Source: Polynucleobacter finlandensis (lineage in GTDB: Bacteria > Pseudomonadota > Gammaproteobacteria > Burkholderiales > Burkholderiaceae). From it: DNA of 64,000 bases. Below, piece by piece: positions 47,092 to 57,784 of this stretch. A model generated the notes under the pieces. That model had not been told where the DNA came from. It worked only from the letters and a program-made list of their open reading frames with translations, and did no database searches. The translations under genes were made by a program, and so were the position numbers. The stretch is taken from positions 1-64,000 of the forward strand of contig NZ_JACVPS010000004.1 of NCBI RefSeq assembly GCF_018881755.1. The letters are read 5' to 3'. Positions within the stretch are counted from its first letter, which is position 1. Each line of letters starts with the position of its first letter.

Positions 47092-48177
47092 ATGTCTTTT
47101 ACCAATCACTTTCGCAAAGCGCCAACTTTTTGGGAAAGGCGTGGGCCAACCAGCTTATTGCTGTGGCCGCTCTCATGGGTCTATGGCTTGGTATTGCGCA
47201 TGCGCAAGCTGATTTCTGATCTGCGTCTCTTTAATACAAAACCGATTGCCGTGCCAGTCATCATTGTTGGCAATATCCGCGTTGGTGGCACTGGCAAAAC
47301 GCCTATCGTGATTGCGCTAGCCCAAAAGTTAAAAGAACTCGGTTGGAAGCCTGGCATCATTTCTCGCGGCTATGGGGCACAAGCAAGCAACATGCCAACT
47401 TCTGTGACCAGCGATTCTGATCCGAGTATTGTTGGAGATGAGCCTGTACTCATTGCGCAGCGTACGGGCAATCAATTTCCAATCTGGGTTTATCCCAAAC
47501 GCAAAGAAACGATTGCGGCCCTCTTAAAACATCACCCAGAAGTCAATGTGATCATCAGTGATGATGGCTTGCAGCATGCAGGCTTACCACGTTGGCCAGC
47601 CAGAGAAGGTGGGAGAGATATTGAGTTTGTGGTGCGTGATGGACGCGGTGAAGGCAATCGTTTTTTATTGCCCGCTGGACCCTTACGTGAACCTGCAGAA
47701 CGCGATCGTGATGCAACATTGATGACAGCAAACCCATCACCAAAATCAATCCCAGTAGATGAATATTTTCAAGGGCGACGCGCCTTTACCTTGAGCCCAC
47801 AATTGGGTTTGGCATATCAATTGAATCATTCAAGTAATCGACAATCTCTTGAAAGTTTTGCTGAGCAATATTTACCTAAGAAAATGACTGCTGTTGCAGG
47901 GCTTGGCAATCCCCAACGCTTTTTTGATGCATTACAAAAACACGGTGTTGTAGCTAAATGCATTGGTCTACCTGATCACAGTACTTACACAGATACGTTT
48001 TTTAGCAAGATTGATGCTAAATGCATCCTGATGACGGAAAAGGATGCCGTAAAATGTGCTGGTATTACAGATGAGCGCATTTGGGTTGTGCCGATGTCAG
48101 TCAACATCCCAGATAGTCTCTCTGAATGGATGCAGTCAATATTGCAAAGACCAGACCCAAATCAATACACCTTATAA
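47092..48177 (+). CDS. lpxK: tetraacyldisaccharide 4'-kinase
   Basis: A 361-residue inner-membrane-associated kinase of lipid A synthesis that phosphorylates the disaccharide precursor at the 4' position. The P-loop is [12 protein letters not shown] (59-70), preceded by an N-terminal hydrophobic helix (about 20-38). DDGLQHAG (about 160-167) and the C-terminal TEKDAVKC are family segments. I start at ATG 47092 because the upstream frame from 47035 lies inside exbD. It is followed by the Trm112 and kdsB genes. Confidence 0.95.
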   Translation: MSFTNHFRKAPTFWERRGPTSLLLWPLSWVYGLVLRMRKLISDLRLFNTKPIAVPVIIVGNIRVGGTGKTPIVIALAQKLKELGWKPGIISRGYGAQASNMPTSVTSDSDPSIVGDEPVLIAQRTGNQFPIWVYPKRKETIAALLKHHPEVNVIISDDGLQHAGLPRWPAREGGRDIEFVVRDGRGEGNRFLLPAGPLREPAERDRDATLMTANPSPKSIPVDEYFQGRRAFTLSPQLGLAYQLNHSSNRQSLESFAEQYLPKKMTAVAGLGNPQRFFDALQKHGVVAKCIGLPDHSTYTDTFFSKIDAKCILMTEKDAVKCAGITDERIWVVPMSVNIPDSLSEWMQSILQRPDPNQYTL

Positions 48178-48202
48178 AAGACATCAAAGGCAAGGACACC
48201 CC

Positions 48203-48382
48203 ATGGACAAACGCTTACTCGAAATTTTGGTTTGCCCTTTATGCAAGAGCCCAGTGCATTTGGATTCTGCAAAACAAGAACTGATTTGCAAAGCAGATCG
48301 CCTTGCTTACCCAATTCGCAATGACATTCCCGTAATGCTAGTGGATGAAGCACGCAGTCTCGAAGCAAACGAAGTGTCTTAA
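48203..48382 (+). CDS. Trm112/UPF0434-family zinc-ribbon-like protein
   Basis: A 59-residue protein of the YcaR type: [18 protein letters not shown] with C11 and C14, C29 and [11 protein letters not shown]. The fourth cysteine of eukaryotic Trm112 is absent, as in E. coli YcaR. It probably acts as a methyltransferase partner or a small regulator. It lies between lpxK and kdsB as in many gamma- and betaproteobacteria. ATG 48203 is chosen because a longer frame from 48056 overlaps lpxK. Confidence 0.9.
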   Translation: MDKRLLEILVCPLCKSPVHLDSAKQELICKADRLAYPIRNDIPVMLVDEARSLEANEVS

Positions 48383-48394
48383 GCAAGCCTTTAT

Positions 48395-49156
48395 ATGAGT
48401 CACTCATCTAAGACCCCTGAATTTCTGGTGGTTATTCCTGCGCGCCTTGGATCTACTCGCCTACCTCGCAAACCATTAGCTGATATTCATGGCAAACCCA
48501 TGGTTGTGCGCGTTGCTGAGCGTGCCATGCAATCCGCCGCCCACAGCGTGATTGTCGCTACGGATGCACCAGAAATTCAAGCAGTCTGTGATGAACATCG
48601 GATTGAGTGCCTGTTGACTCGCGATGACCACCCCACTGGAACAGACCGCATTGCTGAAATCGCCCAACAACTCAAATTGCCTGATAACGCCATAGTCGTC
48701 AATGTGCAGGGTGATGAACCTTTAATTCCAGCGGCACTCATTAATCAAGTAGCCCAAGCTTTGGCAGATCATCCTGCGTGCGCTATCGCAACAGTTGCAG
48801 TGGTGATCGCAGACCCAGCGGAGGTTGCCAATCCCAATGTCGTAAAAGTCGTCCTCAATCGCGCCGGCGAAGCAATGTACTTCTCCAGAGCCGGCATTCC
48901 TGTTATCAGAGATGCCTCATCTGCGGCAGCTACCGAACACTTACGTCACCTTGGCATTTATGCCTACCGAGCAGACTTTTTGCAGGCCTACACCCGCTTA
49001 GAGCCAGCACCCCCAGAACAAGCCGAATCCCTAGAACAGTTACGCGCCCTCTGGAATAGCTATCGTATTCAGGTCCACGTGGCATCAGAAGCACCGCCAG
49101 CAGGCGTGGATACCCAAGATGACCTAGAACGTATTCGTTCAAGCTGGAAGCCTTAA
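48395..49156 (+). CDS. kdsB: 3-deoxy-manno-octulosonate cytidylyltransferase
   Basis: A 253-residue enzyme that activates Kdo with CTP for lipopolysaccharide inner core. PARLGSTRLPRKPLADI (15-31) is the CTP-binding start, VQGDEPLIP (about 106-114) and the DTQDDLERI C-terminus complete the KdsB fold. It is cytoplasmic. It is 12 bp after the Trm112 gene, in the lipid A/Kdo group with lpxK. Confidence 0.95.
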   Translation: MSHSSKTPEFLVVIPARLGSTRLPRKPLADIHGKPMVVRVAERAMQSAAHSVIVATDAPEIQAVCDEHRIECLLTRDDHPTGTDRIAEIAQQLKLPDNAIVVNVQGDEPLIPAALINQVAQALADHPACAIATVAVVIADPAEVANPNVVKVVLNRAGEAMYFSRAGIPVIRDASSAAATEHLRHLGIYAYRADFLQAYTRLEPAPPEQAESLEQLRALWNSYRIQVHVASEAPPAGVDTQDDLERIRSSWKP

Positions 49157-49217
49157 GAGCCCATTTAAGCCTTGTTTTGGTACTCGGGGATAATCCTAGG
49201 AATACATCAGCAGCTAG

Positions 49218-49928
<711 letters not shown>

Positions 49929-49945
49929 CCAACGAATAGTCCAAT

Positions 49946-49973
49946 AAAAAAGCCTGCGTTTGCAGGCTTTTTT
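49946..49973 (+). terminator. rho-independent terminator after adk
   Basis: AAAAAAGCCTGC-GTTT-GCAGGCTTTTTT: a perfect stem with a 4-nt loop followed by T residues. It separates adk from the converging antitoxin gene and could work in both directions. Confidence 0.9.
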
Positions 49974-49976
49974 CCA

Positions 49977-50279
49977 TTAGACATGGACAGTTAATCTCAT
50001 GCCTAATGCATGGATCACTTTCGCTACAGTCTCAAAACGTGGTTGCGCACCTATTTTTAAGGCACGATACAAAGCTTCGCGTGTAACACCACTTTTTTTT
50101 GAGACGTCCATCATGCCCTTGGCTCTTGCTATATCTCCAATTGCCGCAACAAACAAACTAGGATCGCCATCCTCTAAAACCGCAGTGAGATATTCGGCAA
50201 TGTCTTTATCCGTCTTTAAATAATCCACGACATCAAATTGGGGTAAATCACGAACTTTTAGTTTCTGTGCATTTTTCAT
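49977..50279 (-). CDS. HTH antitoxin of a RelE/HigB-type toxin-antitoxin module
   Basis: A 100-residue XRE-like DNA-binding antitoxin of the addiction-module antidote family. LKTDKDIAEYLTAVLEDGD (about 21-39), KGMMDVSKKSGVTREALY (about 55-72, helix-turn-helix) and the HALGMRLTV C-terminus mark it. It is directly abutted by the toxin (toxin stop TAA, then this ATG). It should repress the operon by binding the palindrome upstream of the toxin, and neutralise the toxin. Confidence 0.9.
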   Translation of the reverse strand: MKNAQKLKVRDLPQFDVVDYLKTDKDIAEYLTAVLEDGDPSLFVAAIGDIARAKGMMDVSKKSGVTREALYRALKIGAQPRFETVAKVIHALGMRLTVHV

Positions 50280-50576
50280 TTAACTCTCCAGTTTTTGAAG
50301 TAGTTTTTTAACTTCCTTAATGTCAGCTTTTTGGGTTGCCTTTGAACCGCCACCCAACATGACAACTACAACTTTCCCGTATCGAACAAAATACATTCTC
50401 CAGCCAGCACCAAAATGCTCTCGCATTTCCCATAATCCATCAGCAATTGGACTGATATCTCCAAAATTTCCTAAAGTCACTTTTCTCAACCTGGCAAGCA
50501 AACGCTTTTGGGTATAGGAGTCCCGAATACCATTAAACCAAGCCTCAAATTCCGCTGTTTTTCTGATTTCATACAT
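50280..50576 (-). CDS. RelE/ParE-superfamily toxin (addiction module killer protein)
   Basis: A 98-residue toxin with FEAWFNGIRDSYTQKRLLARL at the N-terminus (about 12-32), DGLWEMREHFGAGWRMYFVRYGK in the middle and KATQKADIKEVKKLL at the end, the pattern of the Gp49-like/HigB addiction-module family. Members are ribosome-dependent mRNA endonucleases. It precedes its antitoxin, the toxin-first order. A GAGG ribosome-binding site is present. The palindromic operator lies 10-25 bp upstream of its start. Confidence 0.9.
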   Translation of the reverse strand: MYEIRKTAEFEAWFNGIRDSYTQKRLLARLRKVTLGNFGDISPIADGLWEMREHFGAGWRMYFVRYGKVVVVMLGGGSKATQKADIKEVKKLLQKLES

Positions 50577-50585
50577 ACCTCAATT

Positions 50586-50652
50586 GTAACCAATTGGTTA
50601 CAGTATATCTCATAAAACCTCATTCCTGAAATAGGCTTTATGAGTAACCAAT
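50586..50652. promoter_or_regulatory. operator of the first toxin-antitoxin module
   Basis: A perfect 16-bp palindrome GTAACCAATTGGTTAC (50586-50601) is followed, about 58 bp on, by a matching half-site GTAACCAAT (50644-50652). A TATACT -10 (50602-50607 on the - strand) abuts the palindrome, so binding there would cover the start of transcription. This is a typical self-regulation arrangement for such modules. Confidence 0.65.
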
Positions 50653-50671
50653 GGGACTTACTGGAGGGGTT

Positions 50672-51118
50672 TTACTTCAACTCTTTGAGCGCACTCTCAA
50701 AAGACTCAATGTCTTCAAAGCTTCGATAGACAGAAGCAAAGCGAATGTAAGCAACTTTGTCTAAACGCTTGAGTTCTCGCATGACTAGCTCTCCTACACG
50801 CTCACTAGGAATTTCTTTTTCACCAAGACTCAATAGCTTTTCCTCAATGCGCCCAATCGACTCATCGACTGATGCTGCAGAAACAGGGCGTTTACGCAAA
50901 GCTAATTTAATTGAGCTAGCCAATTTTTCATGACTGTACTCAACCCGGCTGCCATTCTTTTTAACAATCGATGGCAAAGCCAGTTCTGCCCGTTCGTAAG
51001 TTGTAAAACGCTTATCGCAACCCGCACAACGGCGGCGGCGGCGAATCGTGTCGCCCTCATCCGATACCCTGGTGTCTAGAACCTGGGTATCGTCGTTATG
51101 ACAGAATGGGCAGCGCAA
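50672..51118 (-). CDS. nrdR: transcriptional repressor NrdR
   Basis: A 148-residue repressor of ribonucleotide reductase genes. The N-terminal zinc ribbon has C3, C6, C31 and C34, followed by the RRRRRC basic patch and an ATP-cone domain (about 46-136) that senses ATP/dATP. It is 40 bp downstream of glyA on the same strand, the usual glyA-nrdR pair of proteobacteria. Confidence 0.96.
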   Translation of the reverse strand: MRCPFCHNDDTQVLDTRVSDEGDTIRRRRRCAGCDKRFTTYERAELALPSIVKKNGSRVEYSHEKLASSIKLALRKRPVSAASVDESIGRIEEKLLSLGEKEIPSERVGELVMRELKRLDKVAYIRFASVYRSFEDIESFESALKELK

Positions 51119-51158
51119 TGATGGCTTTCTTTTTTAGGGGTTGATTTTAGCTTTTGAT

Positions 51159-52403
51159 CTAGCCGTAAACCGGGAAGCGTTTAGTGAGCTCAGAGACTTG
51201 TGCGCGCACCTTAGCAATATTATCGGCATCAGTTGGGTTATCCAATACATCTGCAATAAAGTGACCAACCTGACGTGCCTCAGCTTCTTTAAAGCCGCGG
51301 GTTGTCATCGCCGGTGAGCCCAAACGAATACCACTGGTCACCATTGGCTTCTCAGGATCATTGGGGATGCCATTCTTATTGCAAGTGATATGCGCCTCGC
51401 CCAAGACACGCTCCGCTTCTTTACCAGTCATTTTCTTGGCCCGCAAATCCACCAACATCACATGTGAATCTGTACCACCAGAAACAATGCGTAAACCACG
51501 CTCAATCAAAGTTTCTGCAAGCGCTTTGGCATTAGCTACTACTTGTTTTTGGTAATCCTTAAAGCCTGGCTCTTGTGCCTCTTTAAATGCAACTGCTTTA
51601 GCTGCAATCACATGCATCAACGGACCGCCTTGTAAGCCCGGGAACACGGCAGAGTTAATGGCTTTCTCATGCTCTGCCTTCATCAAGATGATGCCGCCCC
51701 GTGGACCGCGCAAACTCTTGTGAGTCGTTGAAGTCACGATGTCAGCATGTGGCACTGGATTTGGATACGCGCCTGCGGCTACGAGACCGGCATAGTGAGC
51801 CATGTCCACCATAAAAATCGCGCCGACTTCTTTGGCCAATTTTCCGATACGTTCAAAATCAATTTTTAGTGAATAAGCAGATGCGCCAGCAATGATGAGT
51901 TTTGGTTTGTGTTCACGAGCTAAACGTTCCATCTGCTCGTAATCGATTGCTTCATTTTTGTCTAAGCCATAAGCAATTGGGTTAAACCACTTGCCACTCA
52001 TATTCAATGCCATGCCGTGCGTTAAGTGACCGCCTTCAGCCAAGCTCATCCCCATAAAGGTATCGCCTGGTTTTAAGAAGGCCAAGAAAACTGCTTGGTT
52101 AGCAGAAGCGCCACAATGCGGCTGAACGTTTGCAGCTTCAGCGCCAAAAAGGGCTTTAACGCGATCAATCGCTAATTGCTCAGCCACATCCACGAATTCA
52201 CAACCACCGTAATAACGCTTACCTGGATAGCCTTCTGCATACTTATTGGTTAACTGAGAGCCTTGAGCCTCCATTACCGCTGGGGAGGTGTAGTTTTCAG
52301 AAGCAATGAGCTCAATATGGTCTTCTTGGCGCTTATTTTCATTCTGAATGGCTGCCCAGAGCGCTGGGTCGGTTTTGGCTAAAGTGTTTTGACGGTCAAA
52401 CAT
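51159..52403 (-). CDS. glyA: serine hydroxymethyltransferase
   Basis: A 414-residue PLP enzyme converting serine and tetrahydrofolate to glycine and methylene-tetrahydrofolate. The PLP lysine is K229 in [10 protein letters not shown], and DMAH (200-203) contacts the cofactor. YPGKRYYGG (59-67) is the substrate loop. I start at ATG 52403; an upstream in-frame ATG (52445) would add 14 residues that run into the tolQ upstream region. It is divergent from tolQ across 64 bp. Confidence 0.96.
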   Translation of the reverse strand: MFDRQNTLAKTDPALWAAIQNENKRQEDHIELIASENYTSPAVMEAQGSQLTNKYAEGYPGKRYYGGCEFVDVAEQLAIDRVKALFGAEAANVQPHCGASANQAVFLAFLKPGDTFMGMSLAEGGHLTHGMALNMSGKWFNPIAYGLDKNEAIDYEQMERLAREHKPKLIIAGASAYSLKIDFERIGKLAKEVGAIFMVDMAHYAGLVAAGAYPNPVPHADIVTSTTHKSLRGPRGGIILMKAEHEKAINSAVFPGLQGGPLMHVIAAKAVAFKEAQEPGFKDYQKQVVANAKALAETLIERGLRIVSGGTDSHVMLVDLRAKKMTGKEAERVLGEAHITCNKNGIPNDPEKPMVTSGIRLGSPAMTTRGFKEAEARQVGHFIADVLDNPTDADNIAKVRAQVSELTKRFPVYG

Positions 52404-52467
52404 GGTGATAATCCTGAATAAGTTGGATTGCTTAAGTAAAATCAACCTACATCATACAAAATCCCTC

Positions 52468-53124
52468 ATGAACCCTACTCAAGACCTCTCCTTTCTCTCC
52501 CTAGTCCTCAATGCGAGTCTATTAGTCCAGCTAGTAATGTTGTTATTACTCGGCATGTCGATTGCCTCTTGGACCATTATTTTCAAAAAAGGGGCTGTCC
52601 TAAGGGGCGTTCGCAATGACACCGAGCGCTTTGAGCGCGACTTTTGGTCTGGCGGGGATTTAAATACCCTGCTCGAAGCATCCTTACGCAATAAGAGCAG
52701 CAGCGCCGTTTTAGAGCATATTTTTGAGGCCGGTATGCAAGAATTCATGAAATTACGTGAAATCGATGCTGCCCGCCGCGCCATGAAAGCGACTTACCAG
52801 CGCGAAATGGACATCCTAGAGGCCAATCTGCCCTTCTTAGCCTCAGTGGGTTCAGTTTCCCCGTATATCGGCCTCTTTGGCACTGTTTGGGGCATCATGC
52901 ACGCCTTCCGCGGCCTAGCCAATGTCCAAAATGCCACCTTGTCAGCGGTAGCCCCAGGCATTGCAGAAGCGCTTGTAGCAACTGCGATTGGCCTATTTGC
53001 AGCGATTCCTGCAGTAGTCGCCTACAACCGCAACGCTACTGATGTAGATCGCCTCTCGATTCGTTTTGAAACGTTCATAGAAGAATTCACCAATATCTTG
53101 CAACGCCAAGGTACGGGTAGATAA
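52468..53124 (+). CDS. tolQ: Tol-Pal system protein TolQ
   Basis: A 218-residue inner-membrane proton channel subunit with three helices (about 14-36, 127-149, 160-182). SVGSVSPYIGLFGTVWGIM is the conserved TolQ core near 120-138. It starts at ATG 52468; the longer frame from 52402 overlaps glyA. With TolR it energises TolA for outer-membrane constriction during division. It is separated from tolR by 2 bp. Confidence 0.95.
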   Translation: MNPTQDLSFLSLVLNASLLVQLVMLLLLGMSIASWTIIFKKGAVLRGVRNDTERFERDFWSGGDLNTLLEASLRNKSSSAVLEHIFEAGMQEFMKLREIDAARRAMKATYQREMDILEANLPFLASVGSVSPYIGLFGTVWGIMHAFRGLANVQNATLSAVAPGIAEALVATAIGLFAAIPAVVAYNRNATDVDRLSIRFETFIEEFTNILQRQGTGR

Positions 53125-53126
53125 AC

Positions 53127-53549
53127 ATGGCAGGTTCATCCCTTAGAAGGTCCAATAAACGTCGCGTGATGTCCGACATCAATGTGGTTCCTTACATTGA
53201 TGTGATGTTGGTTTTACTGGTGATCTTTATGGTGACCGCCCCCATGGTCAATCCTGGTGTCGTCAGCCTACCAACAGTAGGTGGTGCAAAAGTCCAATCC
53301 TTGCCGCCCGTTTTCTTAACTATTGATGCGAATGAGAATGTCATTGTGCGTAAAGATGGTGAGCCTGTACAAACTTTGAATAAATTTGAGCTTGGTGCAT
53401 TTGCTCGCACGCAAGCAGAAAAATCTGCTGAGCAACCTGTTGTTGTCGCTGCTGATAAATCCATTAAATATGAAGTAGTCATGGAAGTGATGTCAAAGCT
53501 CAAAGAGAATGGCGTCAAGCGAGTTGGCCTAGCGGTAAAGAGTCAATAA
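53127..53549 (+). CDS. tolR: Tol-Pal system protein TolR
   Basis: A 140-residue protein with one membrane helix (about 20-40) that carries the proton-path aspartate D25 (VVPYIDVMLVLL), and a periplasmic domain of about 95 residues. It partners TolQ and TolA. It is 2 bp after tolQ and 25 bp before tolA. Confidence 0.95.
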   Translation: MAGSSLRRSNKRRVMSDINVVPYIDVMLVLLVIFMVTAPMVNPGVVSLPTVGGAKVQSLPPVFLTIDANENVIVRKDGEPVQTLNKFELGAFARTQAEKSAEQPVVVAADKSIKYEVVMEVMSKLKENGVKRVGLAVKSQ

Positions 53550-53574
53550 ACACATTGGTAGCTAACATCATTTC

Positions 53575-54372
53575 ATGACTAGCGCGCAACTCCGGCAGAT
53601 GCCATTCTTGCGAAACACTCGAAAAAGTAAAGCAAGCAATAAACGTGCTTTTACCTATTCGCTCGCAGCGCATCTTGGCCTACTCGCATTTTTAATGATT
53701 GGCATTAGCTGGAATAACAGCACGCCTTCGGGTGTTGAAGTTGAACTATGGGATGCAAGCCAACAAGTCGAAACGCCAAAAGAGCCAGAACTCAAGACTG
53801 AAGTTAAAGAAGAGGCTGCAGATATTGCAGTCAAGAAAAAGAAAGTTGAAAAAGAGCCTCCGAAAAAAGAAGTGGTGAAAGAAGCACCTAAACCCGTTCC
53901 GCCAGCGAAGGCCCCGCCACCCAAAGAGACCCCTAAAAAAGCAGAAGCTCCAAAAGCACCTTCTCCTGCAGAAGTGAAGGCTAATGCCGCGGCAGAAAAA
54001 GTTCGCGCAGATCAGTTGGCGCGCCTCCGTGCCGCAGCGGGTGCTGAAGGTGGCAGCGGCGGCACAACTGGCAGTGGTGTTGGTGGTGGAGGCAATGCGC
54101 CTCCCGGCTGGACAGATAAAGTTGTAAAAAAAGTTAAGCCACTGATTGTCTTTAACCTTGAATCTATTAGTGGTAATCCCGCTACGGTGGTTAAAGTTGA
54201 CCTAGCGCCTGATGGCGCAATTTTGAGTACCAGCATTCTGAGTTCAAGCGGCAACGCCGGATGGGATCGCGCAGTACTGCTAGCACTCACTCGCGCTGAA
54301 AGTTTGCCAAAAGATGACAATGGAAAAATTCCACAACGCGAAGTAAAACTGACCTTTAAACCCAAGGACTAA
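53575..54372 (+). CDS. tolA: Tol-Pal system protein TolA
   Basis: A 265-residue periplasm-spanning protein. One membrane helix (about 26-46) follows a basic N-terminus. A Lys/Glu/Pro/Ala-rich linker covers about 65-155, then a Gly-rich stretch (about 159-175), then a TonB-like C-terminal domain (about 176-265) that contacts Pal and TolB. It is short compared with E. coli TolA, mainly in the helical linker. It is 3 bp before tolB. Confidence 0.9.
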   Translation: MTSAQLRQMPFLRNTRKSKASNKRAFTYSLAAHLGLLAFLMIGISWNNSTPSGVEVELWDASQQVETPKEPELKTEVKEEAADIAVKKKKVEKEPPKKEVVKEAPKPVPPAKAPPPKETPKKAEAPKAPSPAEVKANAAAEKVRADQLARLRAAAGAEGGSGGTTGSGVGGGGNAPPGWTDKVVKKVKPLIVFNLESISGNPATVVKVDLAPDGAILSTSILSSSGNAGWDRAVLLALTRAESLPKDDNGKIPQREVKLTFKPKD

Positions 54373-54375
54373 AGC

Positions 54376-55686
54376 ATGTTGCAATTTGCCAAGACATTAT
54401 TCTTACGCAGCCTATTGGTATTGATTTTTAGCTGCCTTGCTTGCTTTGGTTTTGTGAGCTCAGCACTAGCGCAAATGAATATTGAGATCACTGGCGTAGG
54501 TCAATCTCTTTATCCCATCGCAGTCATGCGCTTTAAAGATGAAAATAAGCTTCCTACTAGCGTTACTGAAATCATTCGCCAAGATTTAGCCCGTAGTGGT
54601 TACTTCAAAAATACTGAGAATGGCAATGCGAGTGAAAGTGATGAAGGTACACCAAACTACAAATCCTGGGCAGCACGCGGTGCTGATGCTCTGGTAGTGG
54701 GCTCTGTAGTGCAAACTGGTGGAGCGCAGTTTGAGATTCATTACAAATTATTTGATATTCGTAAGAGCGAAGGTCTCGGTGGTTTAAATCTCAATTCCAG
54801 CGCAGATAATTTGCGTGCAGTCGCTCACAAAATTGCGGATGACATCATCTTTAAATTACTGGGCGAGCGTGGTGTGTTCTCCACCCGACTGTCCTATGTC
54901 ATTAAAGAAGGTAAGCGTTATCGCTTAGTGATCTCCGATGCGGATGGACAAAACATTCGCAATGCGATGAACAGCTCTGAACCCATCATCTCGCCATCAT
55001 GGTCGCCAGACGGCAAGAAGGTAGCGTACGTTTCTTTTGAAGATCGTAAACCTGTGATCTATGTTCATGAGTTAGCAACTGGTCGCCGCATTGCACTATC
55101 AAACCAAAAGGGCAATAACAGCGCCCCAGCATGGACTCCAGATGGTCGAAAACTGGCCATCTCTTTATCGCGCGATGGCAATACCCAAATCTATGGCATC
55201 AATGCTGACGGCACTGGTTTGCACCGCTTAACCCGTGGCAGCACCATTGATACCGAACCTCAATACTCGCCTGATGGCCGCTATATTTATTTCACGAGCG
55301 ATCGCGGCGGCAATCCTCAGATCTATCGCATGAGTGCTGATGGCGAACAAGCAGAGGGTGCCAAACGCATTACCTACAAACAAGGTTTTGTAACCTCCCC
55401 ACGCATTTCACCAGATGGAAAATATTTGGCTTACATTGCCAATATTGGTGGAGCTTTTAGACTCTACATCCTCAATTTGGCTACCGGAGACTCTCAAGCT
55501 CTCACTGATGGCTCAAGCGATGAGTCCCCCTCTTTTGCGGCCAATGGTCGTTATGTCCTCTATTCCACCAAAGTCAATGGCAAGCGCGTTCTAGCTGCGG
55601 TCTCGGTTGATGGAAACTCCAAACAGGTACTGAGCATTCCAGGGTCTGATGTACGTCAGCCGTCCTGGGGTCCGTTTATGGATTAA
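54376..55686 (+). CDS. tolB: Tol-Pal system beta-propeller protein TolB
   Basis: A 436-residue periplasmic protein. The Sec signal peptide (about 1-32, ending ALAQ) leads to an N-terminal alpha/beta domain and a six-bladed propeller with repeated PDGRxxxxxS motifs (WSPDGKKVAY, WTPDGRKLA, YSPDGRYIYF, ISPDGKYLAY). It binds Pal and TolA. It is 3 bp after tolA. A 106-bp gap follows before pal. Confidence 0.96.
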   Translation: MLQFAKTLFLRSLLVLIFSCLACFGFVSSALAQMNIEITGVGQSLYPIAVMRFKDENKLPTSVTEIIRQDLARSGYFKNTENGNASESDEGTPNYKSWAARGADALVVGSVVQTGGAQFEIHYKLFDIRKSEGLGGLNLNSSADNLRAVAHKIADDIIFKLLGERGVFSTRLSYVIKEGKRYRLVISDADGQNIRNAMNSSEPIISPSWSPDGKKVAYVSFEDRKPVIYVHELATGRRIALSNQKGNNSAPAWTPDGRKLAISLSRDGNTQIYGINADGTGLHRLTRGSTIDTEPQYSPDGRYIYFTSDRGGNPQIYRMSADGEQAEGAKRITYKQGFVTSPRISPDGKYLAYIANIGGAFRLYILNLATGDSQALTDGSSDESPSFAANGRYVLYSTKVNGKRVLAAVSVDGNSKQVLSIPGSDVRQPSWGPFMD

Positions 55687-55792
55687 GTTTATCGATGAAC
55701 CAGCTGAAATAGGCTAGTACAGTGTTCTTGGGGGCATAATATTGGGTATTAGCTCATTTAGTTACACAGTTTTGTAGGAAAAAGGAAAGATC

Positions 55793-56299
55793 ATGAAGAT
55801 TTCTATCGCACGCCGTGCCGCAAGCTTGGCACTTTTAGGCGCAACCGCACTAATCTTGGCCGCTTGTTCAAGCGTCAAGCTCGATGATGTCAATGGCGAT
55901 AGCGGCAGTGGTGGTAGTAGTGGCAACTTCGCTTCACAACCATGGAATGATCCTAAGAGTCCTTTATATGAGCGAAGTGTTTACTTTGACTTCAATGAAT
56001 ACACCGTTCAGACTAAGTATCAAAAGACTTTGTCTGCTCATGCGAGCTATTTGAAAGCCAACCCAAAACAAAAAATTATCATCCAAGGTAATACTGATGA
56101 ACGTGGTACCGCTGAATACAATTTGGCCTTGGGTCAACGTCGTTCAGATGCGGTTCGCAAGTCATTGAACTTGATGGGTGTGTCAGATGATCAAATGGAA
56201 GCGGTCAGTTTCGGCAAAGAAAAGCCAAAAGCTGAAGGCGATAACGAAGCAGCTTGGGCTGAGAACCGTCGCGCTGACATCGTGTACATCACAAACTAA
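55793..56299 (+). CDS. pal: peptidoglycan-associated lipoprotein Pal
   Basis: A 168-residue outer-membrane lipoprotein with a lipobox LAAC (C25) and an OmpA-like domain (about 60-168) that binds peptidoglycan, with the NTDERGTAEYN motif (about 99-109). A Gly/Ser-rich linker (36-46) joins the two. It has a long AGGAAAAAGG ribosome-binding site. Its stop codon and the cpoB ATG are adjacent (TAAATG). Confidence 0.96.
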   Translation: MKISIARRAASLALLGATALILAACSSVKLDDVNGDSGSGGSSGNFASQPWNDPKSPLYERSVYFDFNEYTVQTKYQKTLSAHASYLKANPKQKIIIQGNTDERGTAEYNLALGQRRSDAVRKSLNLMGVSDDQMEAVSFGKEKPKAEGDNEAAWAENRRADIVYITN

Positions 56300-57031
56300 A
56301 TGAGCAAGCTTGAACACTCTTTTAAACAAACGCTCTCAGGAGCGTTTTGTTTAAGTGCAACTCTCGTTTGCTTAACTGCCTCTAGCAGTGCTTGGGCGCT
56401 CTTCTCTGATGATGAAGCACGCAAAGCGATTTTGGATTTGCGCAAGTCTTTAGCGACTACACAACTAGAACTTCAGAATCAAATCGAAAAACTCAAAGCC
56501 GATAATGCTGAATTGCGTGGCAAGGTGGAATCCCTTGAAAAACAAGGCGAAGACATTAACAATAGTCAGAAGACTTACTACCAGGATCTGGATACGCGCC
56601 TCGGTAATTTTGAGCCTCGTACAATTACGATTGAGGGTGTTAGCGGCACAGTTCAACCTGGCGAGAAAAAAGCCTATGACGATGCCTTAAAAGCCTTCCA
56701 AGCTGGCAATCTGAAGAAAGCTGATGAAAGCTTTACTGCTTTTGCTGGGAAGTATTCTCAAAGCCCTTACTTGCCTCTCGCCCTTTACTGGGGAGCTAAT
56801 AGCAAATATGCAAACAAAAATTACGCTGCTGCCATTAGTCAACTGCAAACTCTGATTAAGAAATATCCTAACCATCCACGCATTCCTGCGGCAATGGTGA
56901 CATTAGGAAATTCTCAATTAGAAAGTGGTAACAAAGCGGCTGCTAAAAAGACTTTTAGTGACATCATTGCAAAATACCCTGATACAGAAGCTGCAAAGGA
57001 TGCTCAGCAGCTTTTGCCAGCAACAAAGTAA
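56300..57031 (+). CDS. cpoB: cell division coordinator CpoB (YbgF)
   Basis: A 243-residue periplasmic protein. The Sec signal peptide ends near residue 33 (SSSAWA), a coiled coil follows (about 45-90, with KADNAEL and [11 protein letters not shown]) and then three or so TPR-like repeats (about 125-240). CpoB links peptidoglycan synthesis by PBP1B with Tol-Pal constriction. It is in its classical place after pal and 5 bp before queC. Confidence 0.93.
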   Translation: MSKLEHSFKQTLSGAFCLSATLVCLTASSSAWALFSDDEARKAILDLRKSLATTQLELQNQIEKLKADNAELRGKVESLEKQGEDINNSQKTYYQDLDTRLGNFEPRTITIEGVSGTVQPGEKKAYDDALKAFQAGNLKKADESFTAFAGKYSQSPYLPLALYWGANSKYANKNYAAAISQLQTLIKKYPNHPRIPAAMVTLGNSQLESGNKAAAKKTFSDIIAKYPDTEAAKDAQQLLPATK

Positions 57032-57036
57032 TCTCC

Positions 57037-57774
57037 ATGTCTACATTGACAGCAGCATTTGAGAATATTGCACCACGCAAACCCAATGCGCCCGCTGTCA
57101 TTCTCTTTTCGGGCGGCCTAGACTCCACCACCATTCTGGCACTTGCCAAAGATCTAGGTTACGCACCTTATGCGCTTTCAGTTGGTTACGGCCAAAGACA
57201 TTCTTCAGAATTGGCTGCAGCAAAACACATTGGCAAAAAGATGGGGGTCGTACGCCATGAGGTTGTTAACTTAGACCTTACCCGCTTTGGCGGTTCAGCC
57301 CTGACAGATTCTTCGATTGCGGTACCCATTACTCCAGGCAAAGATCATGAGATCCCGATTACCTATGTGCCAGCTCGCAATACCATTCTGTTGTCACTAG
57401 CCTTGGGATGGGCAGAGTCACTTGGTGGCTTAGATATTTTTTATGGTGCCAATGCGGTGGATTACTCTGGTTACCCTGACTGCCGTCCAGAATATGTGGA
57501 GTCATTTGAAAGAATGGCGAACTTAGCAACCAAGGCTGGCGTAGAGGCGATAAACAATGACAATCGCTTTCGGGTACATGCCCCTATTATTGGTATGAGT
57601 AAGTCAGAGATCATTCAACTTGGCGCAACACTTGGGGTGGATTATTCCCAAACCGTTTCTTGCTATCAAGCCAATGATTTGGGTGAAGCTTGCGGTGAAT
57701 GTGAATCTTGCCGTCTCAGACAAGTAGGCTTTAAGTCTGCTGGCGTGGCTGATCCAACTAGATATCGAAACTAG
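57037..57774 (+). CDS. queC: 7-cyano-7-deazaguanine synthase
   Basis: A 245-residue enzyme making preQ0 for queuosine. SGGLDSTT (25-32) is the ATP-pyrophosphatase loop, [14 protein letters not shown] (137-150) the substrate region, and four cysteines (C209, C219, C222, C225) bind zinc. It follows cpoB after 5 bp, the usual ybgF-queC pair. It converges with the HigA-like gene 10 bp away. Confidence 0.96.
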   Translation: MSTLTAAFENIAPRKPNAPAVILFSGGLDSTTILALAKDLGYAPYALSVGYGQRHSSELAAAKHIGKKMGVVRHEVVNLDLTRFGGSALTDSSIAVPITPGKDHEIPITYVPARNTILLSLALGWAESLGGLDIFYGANAVDYSGYPDCRPEYVESFERMANLATKAGVEAINNDNRFRVHAPIIGMSKSEIIQLGATLGVDYSQTVSCYQANDLGEACGECESCRLRQVGFKSAGVADPTRYRN

Positions 57775-57784
57775 ACTTAAACAA

